Below, piece by piece: positions 31,801-48,889 of a stretch of DNA of 64,000 nt. Numbering within the stretch: position 1 is the first letter of the stretch; every line of letters starts with the position of its first letter. Both the position numbers and the translations under genes were made by a program. Under the pieces are notes generated by a model that was not told the origin of the DNA, did not search any database, and was given only the letters and a program-made list of their open reading frames with translations. The stretch is from Hexactinellida sp. DTS-2022 (Eukaryota > Porifera > Hexactinellida): assembly GCA_028753945.1 (NCBI GenBank), contig JAPNXP010000011.1, forward strand, positions 248,001 through 312,000, given 5' to 3'.

Positions 31801-32841
31801 ATCTTCGTCAGCATATTGAATAATAGATAGTGAGTCAAGCTGCTTTTGTGAATCTACACGATTAATTGTGGGAGTTTGAGGTGGAGAGGAAAATAGATTT
31901 TGTGAATCGTCAATTGGACTTTGAAGTGGAGATATTACATACTCAGGAGAATTGTCAAAGTCATAAATGAGATTTTGAATTGGAGAAGTGTCTTGAGGCT
32001 GAGAATCGTCCATCGGAAATTGGAGAGGAGAGTTAACACACTTCGGAGAATCAACTCCAGTGACAGATTCCCTTGGAGAGGTGTTACAAATTTCTATTGA
32101 AACTTGAATGAAAGAGTGTGGGGAGCTGGACTGAATTTCAGTTACAACATTGTTATCTGTCAGAGAATGAAATTCATTAGTATCAATAGAGGAAGTTTCA
32201 GGTAGATTTGTTGGTATATTACTTAAAAACTTATGGCTTTCAGAGATTACTGGCATTTCTATTTCGATTATTTCAGGCATAGATTCAAAAGGTAGAACCG
32301 CTGAAAAAGGAAGAACCGCGGAAAACGGAAGATCTTTCAATGAATCTTGTATAACGTTTTCTTCAATTTCATCTTGTTCCTTAATTTCTGCTCGGGTGCG
32401 TGTTCGCCCGGATCCTTCGGTCCCCTTTGATTTTCTTTTGTTCTTCGGTTTAGTAAAAGCTTGTTTTTGTGTGGTGACCAAAGGGTTCTTATTTTTATTT
32501 ATAGATATTCGCTGAATTTTAAGCGAAAACCTAGATAAACGGGCTAACATTTTCAGTTGCAATGTATGACTAATTTTTGTCCCACTTGTTCTAAATGATA
32601 TTTCGGGCTCATTAATAACTAATTTAAAATCTTTATCATCAGAAAAATGTTGGGCTTTCAATTGATCATTATCAGGTTCCTCTTTTACGTCGTAGTACTC
32701 ATGATCACTGCTAGTAGGTGGTTCACGGGAACGCCTATGTGATTTAGCGAACTTTCCTCTGTTTGATGTGATTTTATTGGTTTGATCACTTTGGGAATTA
32801 GCAGGAGTCTCATTAAATTCAGTTTGAGGGTAATTATCCAT
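28819..32841 (-). CDS. SR-domain protein with nine alternating C2HC/C2H2 zinc fingers (1340 aa)
   Basis: Intronless 4-kb frame from ATG 32841, not recognised as a named gene. Residues 1-400 are low complexity and Ser/acidic with short PL(Q)SP motifs. Residues of about 415-700 form an SR domain of repeated RRSPRNSPS-like units, typical of nuclear speckle and splicing-linked proteins. Residues of about 935-1235 carry nine zinc-binding units with CxxC (one CxxxxC) knuckles; their last ligand alternates between Cys and His. Examples: CPLCKSVLY...HVRSKC, CPEKNC...HYEQMH, CVICKQQMS...HVLRC, CPICNGSV...HMLTKH. Similar pairing is known in TRAF-type fingers of XAF1/TRAFD1, but no other homology is evident. 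The tail is Ser/Pro-rich. Inferred nuclear RNA- or protein-binding factor. Confidence 0.85.
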   Translation of the reverse strand: MDNYPQTEFNETPANSQSDQTNKITSNRGKFAKSHRRSREPPTSSDHEYYDVKEEPDNDQLKAQHFSDDKDFKLVINEPEISFRTSGTKISHTLQLKMLARLSRFSLKIQRISINKNKNPLVTTQKQAFTKPKNKRKSKGTEGSGRTRTRAEIKEQDEIEENVIQDSLKDLPFSAVLPFSAVLPFESMPEIIEIEMPVISESHKFLSNIPTNLPETSSIDTNEFHSLTDNNVVTEIQSSSPHSFIQVSIEICNTSPRESVTGVDSPKCVNSPLQFPMDDSQPQDTSPIQNLIYDFDNSPEYVISPLQSPIDDSQNLFSSPPQTPTINRVDSQKQLDSLSIIQYADEDIINIRVSPTLFPDSPTSNVISHEFENDSSKNDTPISNLHTPPKNIDFHWTPIHFRQQQRQRSPKSNSDHESPKEKTSKTSPSRKITSKNSPRRGSRHSPSKHSPRRSPRNSPSRRSPKRSPRNSPSRRSPKRSPRNSPSRRSPRNSPSRRSPRNSPSRRSPRNSPSRRSPRRSPRNSPSRRSPRRSPRNSPSRRTSRRSPRRSPMRSSSRRSPLRRSPRRSPRYSPSKRSPRYSPTRRSPYRRSSRSPRRSSRSSPSRRSPLRSPHWSSRRSPYRRSPISYKSPPARRSPYRDRPVLGSPPRSGVRSPPRGRPLCRSSSRSLSRSPVRRPSRFGSPSRHQTGSPHRLHGRLSPGLIDHHRDRTSPVWDFGRTIDRSTRSKSPVKISINLPSRLRDRTINQDEKKIVRVESPVSMSISPQTSTQEDDGDTMRIVSRSSIRNRITLSPMRAPHVQRSRSSSPIIRPFHMREEFFDRDSLSPKYPEEEREFLKPSSPKNTRISKLPIVSYNYNPEIDIPAETSQQSTTNSKPDKFSSYSVLETMFKDKKDLQSEHSKYLPTEEYISNELPPPLPFEPDKDPTLIPFNDRTVICPLCKSVLYAKRYELHVRSKCIFRSQLSLNPPSKPTESVPPEVPFENILSPDTVCTSADSYSLTLIQPVEQRPFKCPEKNCEYRGLIPFLRDHYEQMHLSFNCFNCKQRIIDPNTFPNHLSKCQNKSTIVCPLCVTHYPLLNSYSLGHHILNQHSSEICVICKQQMSWKYFTAHVLRCMFNSQHRYRCPICNGSVRLDTIANHMLTKHYHDACAICKRMTGDKPIVHVSKCFLDVTGMNLNFIKTENKVRCTMCSYQTTFFNIASHYLKSHPFTKCIFCEDIFDIKEFAIHIGICCQIHDGIPKAGLIHINRPPVQSSPPQISASESFKHPIESKDFSASSSSTKFGPRPSYNTTQNKICYPFNINSQRPFLHTSTQPTIKQIAGFAPAQQRLTRPSKFSNRKL
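31250..31520 (-). repeat. 27-nt coding tandem repeat in the SR domain
   Basis: Repeats of 27 nt (with 36-nt variants) encode RRSPRNSPS and RRSPKRSPRNSPS. Near-identical DNA between units suggests recent expansion or contraction. Confidence 0.8.
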
Positions 32842-34957
32842 GGTAAATATTGATAAGCGCTAAATGTATAATTTTGACAAATTCAATTACTAAAATAGAA
32901 TAAGAAATACCAAATATTTATTATATATGATAACTTACCGATTTGAAGTAAGAAAAAATAAATTCAGGAGTAGTATTGAAGTAGAGAATAAACTGGTTAG
33001 AATTGAGAGTAAATAAGAGATCACTAAATATTAGAATCGGGATTTACATTTTGGGTATACGAATTGAGATATCCGTTTAGAATTTTCTTCTAATCAAACA
33101 ATAAAAATGAGATACGTTGATGCAACATTAACAGGTAATCAAATATAATGTCAATTAGCGCCTCAGGACATTATATCTCCCACGGACCCCCTTCATGTTT
33201 CCTGATTCCTAAAGAAAATGCCCCCATATCCCCCCTTTAAGGGCCATGGTTGGGTTCATATCTATAGCAGCTTATTAGAACAATACAATGAATTAGTACT
33301 TACCAATTTCTAAATAGCAGTGCCTGTATGAAGTTATGAAATCGCTTACTTACTAAGGGGTAAACTAATGAGTCTCAAATGGATGTAATAATATCACTCG
33401 TCCATAGTTTATTTGAAAATTTAAAGAATACGGAATATATGTATACTGGCAAGGTATTAAAGGCATAAATTGATTATATCTTTACAAAGGTTAGCACTTT
33501 AATTAATATATAAAATCCAGTTATAACCATGAACAGGCCAGAAGAACAGTCTTTCGTTTAGATATGGTGTAATCTTTTTAAGTCACAAAATAATACCATT
33601 ACTATTTAGGAAATCGTTTTCATAAAGCAGGGTGCATCGCGTCAATGTAAACTGTGTAAAAAGATACGACGATACCAAACTAGTTACATACAAATCTATC
33701 CTCTCGAGCTCTAATGGGCTACTTAATCTGTGTCTAGTAAATCTATTAGAAAGTTCACCTACATTTGTTCAATTTAGTCAAAACAAAACTATGTGTATGC
33801 AAGAATAAAGAGGTGTAATTTTCTGTTATCGATGAACTGGGTAGAATGTTCCATCTGTGGATTGAGAACATCCAATTGAATTTAGATTTATCAAAACTTC
33901 AGAAAACGTGAGGAAATTGATTTTATAATATCTAATAACAAATATAAACGATATAATTATTTTATGACCTACCTTGGGTGATGTCGGATGGTGGATAACA
34001 GATTATAGAATTGTACAGAGAAATGATAGTGGTAATCTAAAGACTAAGAATACAATGTAAAAATGAAATTAATCCTTTTGGTAGTACAACAATAGACTAA
34101 CTATATAACTATATATTTGTACTGTAGATAGTAACTACATTATACAGTAGAACTCTGTTATAACGTACCCCTCGGGAATGGAAAATAAGTACGTATTAGC
34201 CGAGTGTACGTAGTAACCGAGTTTACCCTAATAGTAAAACAAACTGCTTATAAACTTGGTTAAAAAATAGTAGTACGAACTAATCCGAAGTACGTACACC
34301 CGATTTACGTTAAAACCGAGTTCTAATGTAGTGAGTAGAAGAAAGTCCAATAATGAACAAGCGGAAAATTTGATTAAATTAGAATTTGGATAAGGAACAG
34401 TTGGACGAATTCAAGATTATACTAGCAAAGACAAATGGTCGAAGCAACTACACTTTAACTGTGTTTAGAAGTACATAAGGGTTTCTCAAGTTTTAGTCGC
34501 CTAAAATGAATCCGTATTTAATCAAACTAAACGCAAGAAGGAAATAATCTTTTGATAACCAAGGTTGATTATGATGAAGAATAAATAACTCCATACGCCA
34601 TATAGTAAGATGATGTGTCAAGCATAAGAAGCAGTGTAAAAGCAAAGAATTGGACATTTTACAGGTTACAAACACCTTTTTGTCAAATCATTTCAACAGG
34701 TTTCAGACAATTCGTCATTAATGTGATAAGAGTGGAGAGTTTAGTTTGGGTAGAAAGCTAATTAAATTGCTAGCAGTAGATAAATTAAATCAACATATAA
34801 GGTTATCTGATATAGTTAAGACAAAGAGTATTGAATATACTGGGAAAGTTGCACTTAAGATGCCATTTAAAATCAATGTCTAATAATTACAAATTAGAAA
34901 TGTCCAACCAGCATTCTCAATAAAATTTAATTAGTCAAATGTATGAATGAGTAATGC
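32842..34957. other. Intergenic region upstream of the zinc-finger gene
   Basis: No gene is supported. It should contain the 5' leader and promoter of the zinc-finger gene, the 3' flank of the decarboxylase gene and one MITE. A C-run-rich patch lies near 33180-33250. Confidence 0.5.
34145..34330. mobile_element. Diverged pogo-like MITE
   Basis: CAGTAGAACTCTGTTATAAC at the left, inverse ACGTTAAAACCGAGTTCTAA at the right, TA-flanked. Confidence 0.65.
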
Positions 34958-34963
34958 TTTATT
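34958..34963 (-). terminator. Poly(A) signal candidate of the decarboxylase gene
   Basis: AATAAA on the minus strand about 235 bp past the stop. Confidence 0.4.
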
Positions 34964-35197
34964 CTCTGAAATCAATCACCAATCTGAAATGAAGCAGTGT
35001 AAGTTGTAATTAAATCGATTGAAAATATAACGATTGATGACAGAATAATTAAACAACAATAAATGAGTAGAATACAATATGATTCAATTACTGTGAACCT
35101 GCTTGAATAAATAGCTATTTCTAATTCCACAATTCTCATAGGGACTGTATTATCGATCAAAGCTGTTATGAAATAATGTTACCTAAAGATGAGAGGT

Positions 35198-36703
35198 TTA
35201 TGAATACATGAATTTTCCTATTTCATCAATTTCATCAAGAACCTTAATCAGATCACTTTCGCTCGTAACAGGATTTGAAGTAACCATTCGCCAGTAATTA
35301 ATATTAAGTGGATGGTGTGTTTTTTGATAGCCAATCATCATATTTCCTCTCTTCACCATTTCTGATTTTATATACGAAGCGACTGAATCTAATTTAGCAT
35401 AAAAATCTTCATTTCGATCCAACTTACGTAAAGCAATTGGAAGGTAGAAAAAACAAACTTGAATAAATTGTGTGCGAAAAATCATCTCAAAACCTTCTCT
35501 CTTTCCAATCATTTCAGCCAACAATTTTGCATTTCGCACACATATTTCCGAATCATTTCTAACTCCCTCAGTGCCCTTACCTTTCCACCAAAGCCATAAT
35601 TTAAACACATCGATATGCCGACCACACTGTATAGACTTATCACCCGTATCAAGTGTTGAATCGTAATTCTGTTTATCCTGTTGAAATAAGTAACGAGCAT
35701 TCATTGAATTTGACTCTAGTATAATCCCTTTATGTTTCGGGTTAACTAAAAAAGCTGAACACTGTAATGGCACTGTCCATAGCTTGTGTGTATCCCAAGC
35801 GAAAGAATCTACTTTTTCTATACCTATGACGACATCACTTAATGCTGGTATAATCAAAGCAGGTGCACCTAAACATGCATCAACATGATGCCAAACACCG
35901 AATTCAATGCATATATCGGCAATTGCGTTAATAGGATCAATAGCACCTAAAACAGTAGTGCCTATGGTAGAGACAACACATATAGGGAATAATTCCTGTT
36001 CTCTTAACTCGATTATTTTAGCACGCAATGATTCAGCACACATTCTACCATTTTCATCACATTTTATTTGTATAGCATTGTCTGTTCCAATGCCCATAAT
36101 AATACTGAATTTCCCAATAGAATAATGTGAGTGTTCAGAAGCCAATAAAACCATGTTTGGTAGATCACGAGATCCAGTAGTTTTAATTTTAGGAAATGCT
36201 TTATGCCTCGCACATAAAAGCCCGTAAAGATTACACAAAGAGCCACCTGGTGCTAATATAGAATCAGTATCACTCCAGCCAATAAAACTTGCCAATTTGA
36301 GACAAATTTCTCTTTCCATTAACGAGTAAACAGGGGCTATTTCGTATGTAAACATACTACCATTTTGTGTTGTACTTATGAATTCTCCTGCAAGTGAGTA
36401 AGGGTGAGTACCAGCGAAAAGTTGATTGAAAAATAATGGATGTGTACAACGAACTGATAAGGAAAGTATTTTCTCACAAAACTGTAATAACTGTGGTTCT
36501 TCAGTTGGTTTATCATAAAGTTTAAAATCAATCTCAGACTCAATTTCATGGGGTAGTTTAAATTCAATAACTTTACAGTTACCTGTTGTAGTTTGTAGGT
36601 AATATGTCTTAATCAATTCAAATACTTTATCAAGAAATTGGATATCATTATGCTTATCTGGTTGGTTTAGATTTGTGTCACCACAATATTCGTGTGAGGC
36701 CAT
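35198..36703 (-). CDS. PLP-dependent decarboxylase, GAD/CSAD/GADL1 group (501 aa)
   Basis: Group II decarboxylase acting on glutamate, cysteine sulfinate or aspartate. Single exon of the family's full length, from ATG 36703. Conserved blocks: HPLFFNQLFAGTHPYSLAGE (88-107), FTYEIAPVYSLME, LAPGGSLCNLY (150-160), SEHSHYSIGK with the cofactor-stacking His193, STIGTTVLGAIDP, HVDA with Asp275, the PLP lysine Lys307 in WDTHKLW, and LDTGDKSIQCGRHID. Two conserved segments are altered: HVDACLGA where relatives usually have HVDAAWGG, and WDTHK where they have WNPHK. The substrate cannot be decided by eye. Lack of introns could mean a retrocopy or intron loss. Cytosolic; no targeting peptide seen. Confidence 0.9.
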   Translation of the reverse strand: MASHEYCGDTNLNQPDKHNDIQFLDKVFELIKTYYLQTTTGNCKVIEFKLPHEIESEIDFKLYDKPTEEPQLLQFCEKILSLSVRCTHPLFFNQLFAGTHPYSLAGEFISTTQNGSMFTYEIAPVYSLMEREICLKLASFIGWSDTDSILAPGGSLCNLYGLLCARHKAFPKIKTTGSRDLPNMVLLASEHSHYSIGKFSIIMGIGTDNAIQIKCDENGRMCAESLRAKIIELREQELFPICVVSTIGTTVLGAIDPINAIADICIEFGVWHHVDACLGAPALIIPALSDVVIGIEKVDSFAWDTHKLWTVPLQCSAFLVNPKHKGIILESNSMNARYLFQQDKQNYDSTLDTGDKSIQCGRHIDVFKLWLWWKGKGTEGVRNDSEICVRNAKLLAEMIGKREGFEMIFRTQFIQVCFFYLPIALRKLDRNEDFYAKLDSVASYIKSEMVKRGNMMIGYQKTHHPLNINYWRMVTSNPVTSESDLIKVLDEIDEIGKFMYS

Positions 36704-37431
36704 AATTACACTAATTAGAGAACTACAAAATTAACTGTGGTAGAAAAATGGTGAAAGGTTGAACAAATTTCTAACTTGAATAGAGAACAAAACCCTTGAT
36801 TGATATAATGACAGGACTAACCAAATGCATGCTATGAAAGCGAATAATTGCTTAGTAATGAATATATACAAATTCGTTTCATGAATAATACTTACCATGT
36901 AAACATTATAGACCTCAAATTTGATTTATAACTGAAAGGTTTCGAATAATATTAATATTGTGCTCTCATCAAACCGTAAATAATTACAGTAACAAATTTA
37001 AAATGCGAAAGCATACAATGTCAGTTAGAGAACACTTTGAATGTTGAAGTGCTTTCTGTAATTAAATATAAATTAGTTTGTTTTACACATAAAGTATACA
37101 AATATTTTTTAATAAATTATAAATTGTCCTATTTTAGAAAAATGTATGGTCAATTTTATTGGAGTCAAATCGCAAGGAGCTACAGTAAGTTAAATATTAA
37201 TAATTACTTCTAATAAACAATAGAAACTATTACATTTTAGTTCAATAATGAGAAATTTGAAGGTCAGAATTTACATAAAACGAATGACTTTTCGATTGAC
37301 GTTACAAACTGAAGTGTATTGCGACATTTACGTTACATTCCTCATTCTTAGTTATACATTGATGATTCAATAATATATATTATCAGCCCCATGAACAGAA
37401 TTATTGATTAAAATATAGAGAGTTTCTACTA

Positions 37432-37577
37432 CAGTAGACTCTCGTTAATAGGCGAAATATCGGTTAAAGAGTACAAGGTTTAATTTTCCTAGCCTATACA
37501 AAGGTATAGTAGCGATTCCGGTAAATACGAATATATTTCGAAGGTCCCAAGGTGTTCGTATTAACGAGTGTCTACTG
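37432..37577. mobile_element. Pogo-like MITE, GTTAATACGAAC family
   Basis: CAGTAGACTCTCGTTAATAG at the left; inverse TTCGTATTAACGAGTGTCTA and CTG at the right. Confidence 0.75.
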
Positions 37578-38606
37578 ATGTACTTTCTACAAATATTTTC
37601 TATGTCTATAACAAATATCATTACGTAGATATGATGTAGAATAGAAAGTCTAATGATTTCAAAATAACTAAAATTATAGTAGAAAGTTTTATATCAAAGC
37701 TAATAAATATGAATAATGAAATTGTTAATACATAATTAGTAATACCAGAATTATAATTACTCTACAATCATTGTTTGATGCACCAGTAACTAACCACAAA
37801 AGTAACATGGCATTTCTACTTAATACCTGTGTGAACTTAAGTGGAGACAATTTAAAGCTAAAATTATAATATCATATTTCTATACAGTGTGTTTGTTAAG
37901 TGTTAGACATGTGTGGTTGTGTGGAAAGTGTGAAAAACTAATTTTATCTTTAATACAATAAGTTAATAAACCAGGTTTTTTTTAGTTAAATACTATTACC
38001 AACAGAATTTATAGGTCTAAAATTTTTGCATATTTTGTATGGGCTTTTATATGTAGACCGTCTACATATAAGGAAGCTATTAATAAAATACAACATCAAT
38101 GGGGATAAGTACCAAAAATTTGGAATTTTAAATGATTATTCGTAATGAATCATGTCTTTATATACAAAAATTCCTAAATCTCCAAAATTTGAAACACAAA
38201 AAGAATATTTAATTTATTCAAAATACAAATGGATTGAAAATATACTATAAAATAGATTAAAGGAAATTAATTGACTATCATTCACACCTAATAAAATTTA
38301 AGTATTCCTATAAAGTAAATCAAATAAATAAAGGACTTTTTGAATTTTTATGGTAATATTTCAAATAAATTTGGAATGCAGTTGAATACAAAATATCAAA
38401 GGAAAACCTTCACAAAAAATTGCTCAAAAATATTTTTTGAGTAAATAGGTCATCAGGTATTTTATCATTTACTTCAATAGTATAGAAATGTGCATATATA
38501 AACATAAATTATGAAATCAAAGAAAGAGTAAGCTACATTTACATTTTTTATCAAAAATCGTTCTATGCCAGAAAGATGAGAAAATTTGGTGAGAATATTA
38601 TAATTA

Positions 38607-38774
38607 CACTATACTCTCGTTAGTAGTTAAATAAATAAATAAATAAATTGTTGAGAAATTTGATTGTTTCAACCGAAATTAGTATTTAGTTATAAAGGGG
38701 CTTTGAAAGGGGCCGAAAAGGTGTATGAAATTATGAATTAACCGTATATTAGTTTACTAACGAAAGTCTATTGT
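38607..38774. mobile_element. Diverged pogo-like MITE
   Basis: CACTATACTCTCGTTAGTAG at the left and inverse TTTACTAACGAAAGTCTATT at the right; interior GGCTTTGAAAGGGGCCG is shared with other copies. An (AAAT)n run lies inside. Confidence 0.55.
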
Positions 38775-40728
38775 GTGTATATAATTTAGGGCTTACTTAC
38801 ATTTGCTAACATATTTTCAATATAATAATCCGGCTTCGCAAAGGTTAATTTTGTGCCTGAAATTATATAATAAAAGGTGTTGTTATACGTATAAATAATT
38901 CATACAATTTAATAGTGAATATGAGTGATGTATTTATTTAGTGATTGTAATAGTAGAAACTTTTCAATAATCTGCTCAAACATTCATTGTCACGAAAATA
39001 TATTGCGGATTCAAATTTTCTTCATAATTTGTATAAAGCAAGTAAAGCAAAATTCAATCGTTTATAAAATTAATTTCCACATAATATTATAATGATTCAA
39101 GATTTCAAATAATAAACTAATCAAATTTTATCGTAATAAATATAATAATAAATTATATATAAGTGAACATATAAAACATTAATTATTAATTAAAATGTTC
39201 TCGTATTTTAAAAGTTGGGAGGAATAAATAACAGGATTAAAATATAAATATTTTACAAAAATGAGATTGATCAATTCATAAGATAACTTTTTCCAGGAAA
39301 AAGAAAATTGTCCCTTAGCATTTAAATATCCATTAAATTGTCCAATTAAACAATTTTAATTTAATTTAAATAGTTACCATAAACCTTTGGTACGGTTCCG
39401 TAAATTAGTAACAATTATACTTAAAGATGATGAACAAATACCAGAGTTTATTTCAATTATATTACTAATGATGCATGTTTATCAACCACATGGAAATCTG
39501 GTTTCAAACAGTAAATTTCTAAAAAGATATCGTTCCTCTAATGGGTTCAAAACTTATGATTAATTCCCTTTGAAAATTCAAATCGTCAAAAGTTCACAGC
39601 TAATATAAAAGCAGGAATTTTTGGGGAATTATTATTCTATAAACTTCAACTCATAGTTTGAGAGCATTTATAAATCAAGTACAATTAATTGTTCATATTT
39701 ACAAGGAATATGTAAAGAGGTATTTTGGAGATTTTCTAACTAATTTATATCTATGATTACTTATTTATGCAAAATGTTTTGTTTATAAAAAGTTTAATTG
39801 TACACACATCGTGAATTATTAAAAAATAAATAAACACACTTCTTATTATGAATAACAATTATTTAAAGTATAGTAATAAACCATTTTTCTGTATTTTATC
39901 ATTAATGTCTTTATAAAGTATTTATAATATTTTCTTATATTTTACAGGTTTTGATCTCAATACAACGATGAAACAATCTTCTCTTGAATCTCCCTTGAAA
40001 GGTATTCAAATTGTACCCTATTCTAGGTTGATTCTCCCCACCAAACCATTATCAGAATTCACGTATGTCTAACTTAATGAGTTGTTAGAATAAATTACTT
40101 TAAATATTATTCGTTGTATGCGCATCTTATATACTTTAAAACGTATTTAAAATTTTAATGAGTACAAATCTAAATAATATTACTATTTAATCAAAGATAA
40201 ATGATTGGAGAAATTTCTCCATATTTTTAGTTGGTTTACATAAGTAAGCGAGTAATTGTATATTTTAATTAGGGAGCTGAAACAATCTAATTATGTCTAT
40301 AGATTATAACCAGAATTAATTAAATTTTAAAAGTTTAAACAACTCAATTAAAGAGAAAATTATCTAATGTCTTGAATAATTTTCTCGGAAGAGCTAATAG
40401 AAATTTTGTAATTATTTTCAAGTTCGCTCACTAATATTGAATTTTGTCGCGTTTGTTTTCCAATAAACGAACAAACAATACTAACTAGTGATGAAACGGG
40501 ATACTAGTCAAGAACTGACAAAAGAAAACAATTAGAAATGTATATATATATATACTCATATGGTAAGCCATTCAAGATCTAGAATATAGTATAAATACTC
40601 TACGAATTATAGATAAGATATCAATCAAATTAAAATTAGAAATCAGATTCACCAATCGTTTCAGATCGCTATTATTCAACACACAATTTTATACCAATTT
40701 AATTCTCATTAGTCAAGAACACAGTACT

Positions 40729-46129
<5,401 letters not shown>

Positions 46130-46327
46130 TTCCTCCGCTTAATTCAATCATTTTCTATCCTCTCCCATGAACCCTTATTAATTTCAAACGTGAAAATGCC
46201 TGTCAATATTTTTCTCAAGGTTTGACTCACGAATTGTAATAGGAAGAGAATTCTGTGCATAAATTACACTAAAACAAGTGAAAGCAACGCAAGCCCGTTC
46301 GTACTATATTATACACCATTGGCTTTT

Positions 46328-46333
46328 AATAAA
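46328..46333 (+). terminator. Poly(A) signal of Msx
   Basis: AATAAA about 200 bp after the stop codon. Confidence 0.5.
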
Positions 46334-46679
46334 TTTCTTGATTAGTAGTAGTGTAATTTTGTTATTGTTATTGTTTGTTGTCAATAGTTTTAATACTTTA
46401 TACTTATTGAAAGCTCGTTAATGCAGTCAATGTATTGTGTATGTATAAGCTTACAAATGAATTAGACTCACTTCAATCTTTTTTATTTAAATTGACAAAA
46501 ACATTTGAAATACCAATTAGCAACATAGGTTGTAATGAGTCAAAAGCAAAACCCAAAATACACATGATGTAAATTAGTAGACTAAATTGACTGTATATTA
46601 TATAACAAAACAATTGATCTCGACAAATAAATCAATTTTCCTCCTAGTTAAATAATAAATATGTATTTGCATATACATA

Positions 46680-46833
46680 CAGTGAACTCCCGTTATAAGG
46701 AAGTAACGAAATAACTACTTATAAAGAACCTCAGAACACTAAATGTACTATTATTATCCGCTTATAACGAATATCCGGATATAACGAAGGAATTTACAGG
46801 TCCAAAGCACTTCGTTATAACGAGATTTCACTG
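46680..46833. mobile_element. Pogo-like MITE, CCCGTTATAACGAA type
   Basis: CAGTGAACTCCCGTTATAAG at the left; inverse TCGTTATAACGAGATTTCAC at the right; TA-flanked. Confidence 0.8.
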
Positions 46834-46847
46834 TAAAAGGAATTATA

Positions 46848-46955
46848 AATATATCGGCCAACACCAATACTAATGCAATTTTCAGGCACACATCATCTTT
46901 GCTAAGCCAGTTTGTAGATTAAAGTGTTGGCCCAATAATATATACAAGTAAGCTC
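46848..46955. mobile_element. MITE, GGCCAACACCTTTT family
   Basis: ATATATCGGCCAACACC at the left; GTGTTGGCCCAATAATATA at the right. It lies 15 bp from the preceding MITE. Confidence 0.65.
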
Positions 46956-47454
46956 TTCATTATATTGTATTTCACAGCTGAAAATAATTTTGGAAAAACA
47001 GTTGTTGATTATGACAGAAAGTGAACTCTTCTTTTTTGGCCAATGTACTGCGTTTTTTAAGTGTACGTCAAAAACAATTGTTTTCATTTGCTTCCTACAA
47101 ATTAATCGCCTTTGTTCACGAATATACTTCACATTTTTTAGGCGCCAAAAAGCAAATACACTTATAGAAGCCAATATAATAATTTTTGATAAACTGTGTA
47201 ATATTAAAGCTCTCATTTCTTATACAATTCTTAACCATAAAATTATATTAAGGGAAGAGTACATACATACAGAAGTACCTTACAAGATTATAGTTTGTTA
47301 CATAATATACAGTGATTCATCAGAAAATAGTTATTATGAATACAATAGGACTTGAAGTAGTGTCCTACATAACATATGCTAGTTGATAAGTAAAGTGGAA
47401 TCCTTCTACAGGAATTTATATTGGAATATTCAATTGATGGACTGAAATAACGTA

Positions 47455-47612
47455 CAATAGAACCTCGTTAGTACGAACATCATGAAACCGTCAAAATGGT
47501 TCGCCTTAACCGGAATTCGTACTATAAACCAATATCATTTGTATTTAGAAGGTTTTGAAGGGGACTGAATTAGTGTTCGTAATAACCGTGTCCCTATTAA
47601 TGAAGTTCTATT
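47455..47612. mobile_element. Pogo-like MITE, GTTAGTACGAAC family
   Basis: CAATAGAACCTCGTTAGTAC at the left; the right end CCCTATTAATGAAGTTCTAT is diverged. Confidence 0.75.
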
Positions 47613-48889
47613 ATAAATATATGATTAAAGAGGATTAAACGCTCCTCAATTTTTATAGCGCTCCTTTTTGTATTTACCTATAAAGCATTTTGTACAATAA
47701 AGTGATGTATTATCAAGTCCCGTATAATCCATTTATATTCCGAGAAAGGAAAAATCAAAAATTGGCATTTGGATGATAATAATTTCACTGACTAGTTTTT
47801 ATTGGGGCTTATGTCTTAAAATCCAACAATTTATGCGAAAATAAACCAAAATTATAAATTTTATCAATCATTTTCAGCAATCGTTTGTAGTAAAATAGGA
47901 GGAGCTCATTGAGTGCGCTCCGAAAAAATAGATTTCTTTTACAAACTCTTTCTACTTAATCCTTTAAAAAACACTATAATATGTTAAATAAAAAAGCTTT
48001 AGAAATATAGTAAAACCATTATAAACACAATAAATTAATTTGGATTTTGGATCTTTTTCCAACGGATATAATAATATTACTAACCAAGTTTATAAAGTGT
48101 ATCAATTAGCAGCGAAATTAAATAAATCATCAATGTGGTATCAGAATATACCAAACAAATTATATGGTACATGTAACAGTAATACTACATAATAAAGATT
48201 TTTAGTTATAATGCTAATTCTATAATGCAATTAATACTCATATTCTAAGAACTTAATCGAATTGAATGTAATGCTAGACAAAGTATTATCCAAAAAACAT
48301 ACTCACCATTTTTGGTAAATTGTGTGGGTACAAAATTAATGTTCAAAATTAATTTAATGTTTGGTTAGAAATAAAGATGTCTCGGATGGGGAGAATAATA
48401 AAAACTAAATATCCAATTTAATAGTCATATTTACAAGAAAATAATGTACTTCATATAATTCAAAATAATGTACATTGATTATAACATATAATTGATGGTA
48501 TCATGGTATGTAATACACCATTAATTTCGGTAAAAATACCATTAACATATGTCCAAGAATGATACAGTAACTGCAATCAAATTTTACAAACCAACTAGTT
48601 TTCTAACCTAATTATTTATATATAAACACAGTTCATGGTTAAACAAATTCTATTTTGAGTTTGCTAACTGAGTAATTAGGGATTTAAATAAAGTAAATAA
48701 AGTGTATAAAGTAGAAAGTTCATTGCACCACATGTAGTTCATTGTATTTTAACAACTGTTTCGTTAATAACTGTGTTTCTAAGTATTGTAATCTAACCAA
48801 AGTTATGAGAGTCACGACATGAACTATTTTAGTAAAACACTAGGTTTATTAGGAATATCACCAAAGTAGTCTGTTAACTGAATTAATTA

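Larger units (their letters stand above)
36704..40728. other. Gene-free region upstream of Msx
   Basis: Very AT-rich, without a convincing exon. It holds pogo-like MITEs at 37432 and 38607 and a fragment of the GGCCAACACC family near 38791-38895. A 54-nt stretch at about 39949-40001, framed by TTTTACAG and GGTATT, could be a 5' exon but cannot be proven. Cis-regulatory DNA of the Msx gene is expected here. Confidence 0.5.

Noticed and set aside
39949..40001. Short exon upstream of Msx (TTTTACAG ... GGTATT) with a small ATG frame
   Set aside because: The frame cannot be joined to Msx exon 1 in phase with the chosen ATG; could be a 5' UTR exon but has no other support.
46902..47216. Minus-strand 104-codon frame with a hydrophobic N-terminus followed by basic residues (possible small membrane protein)
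   Set aside because: It runs into a MITE at its 3' end, matches no family I know and has a competing open frame on the other strand. Kept only as a weak possibility.
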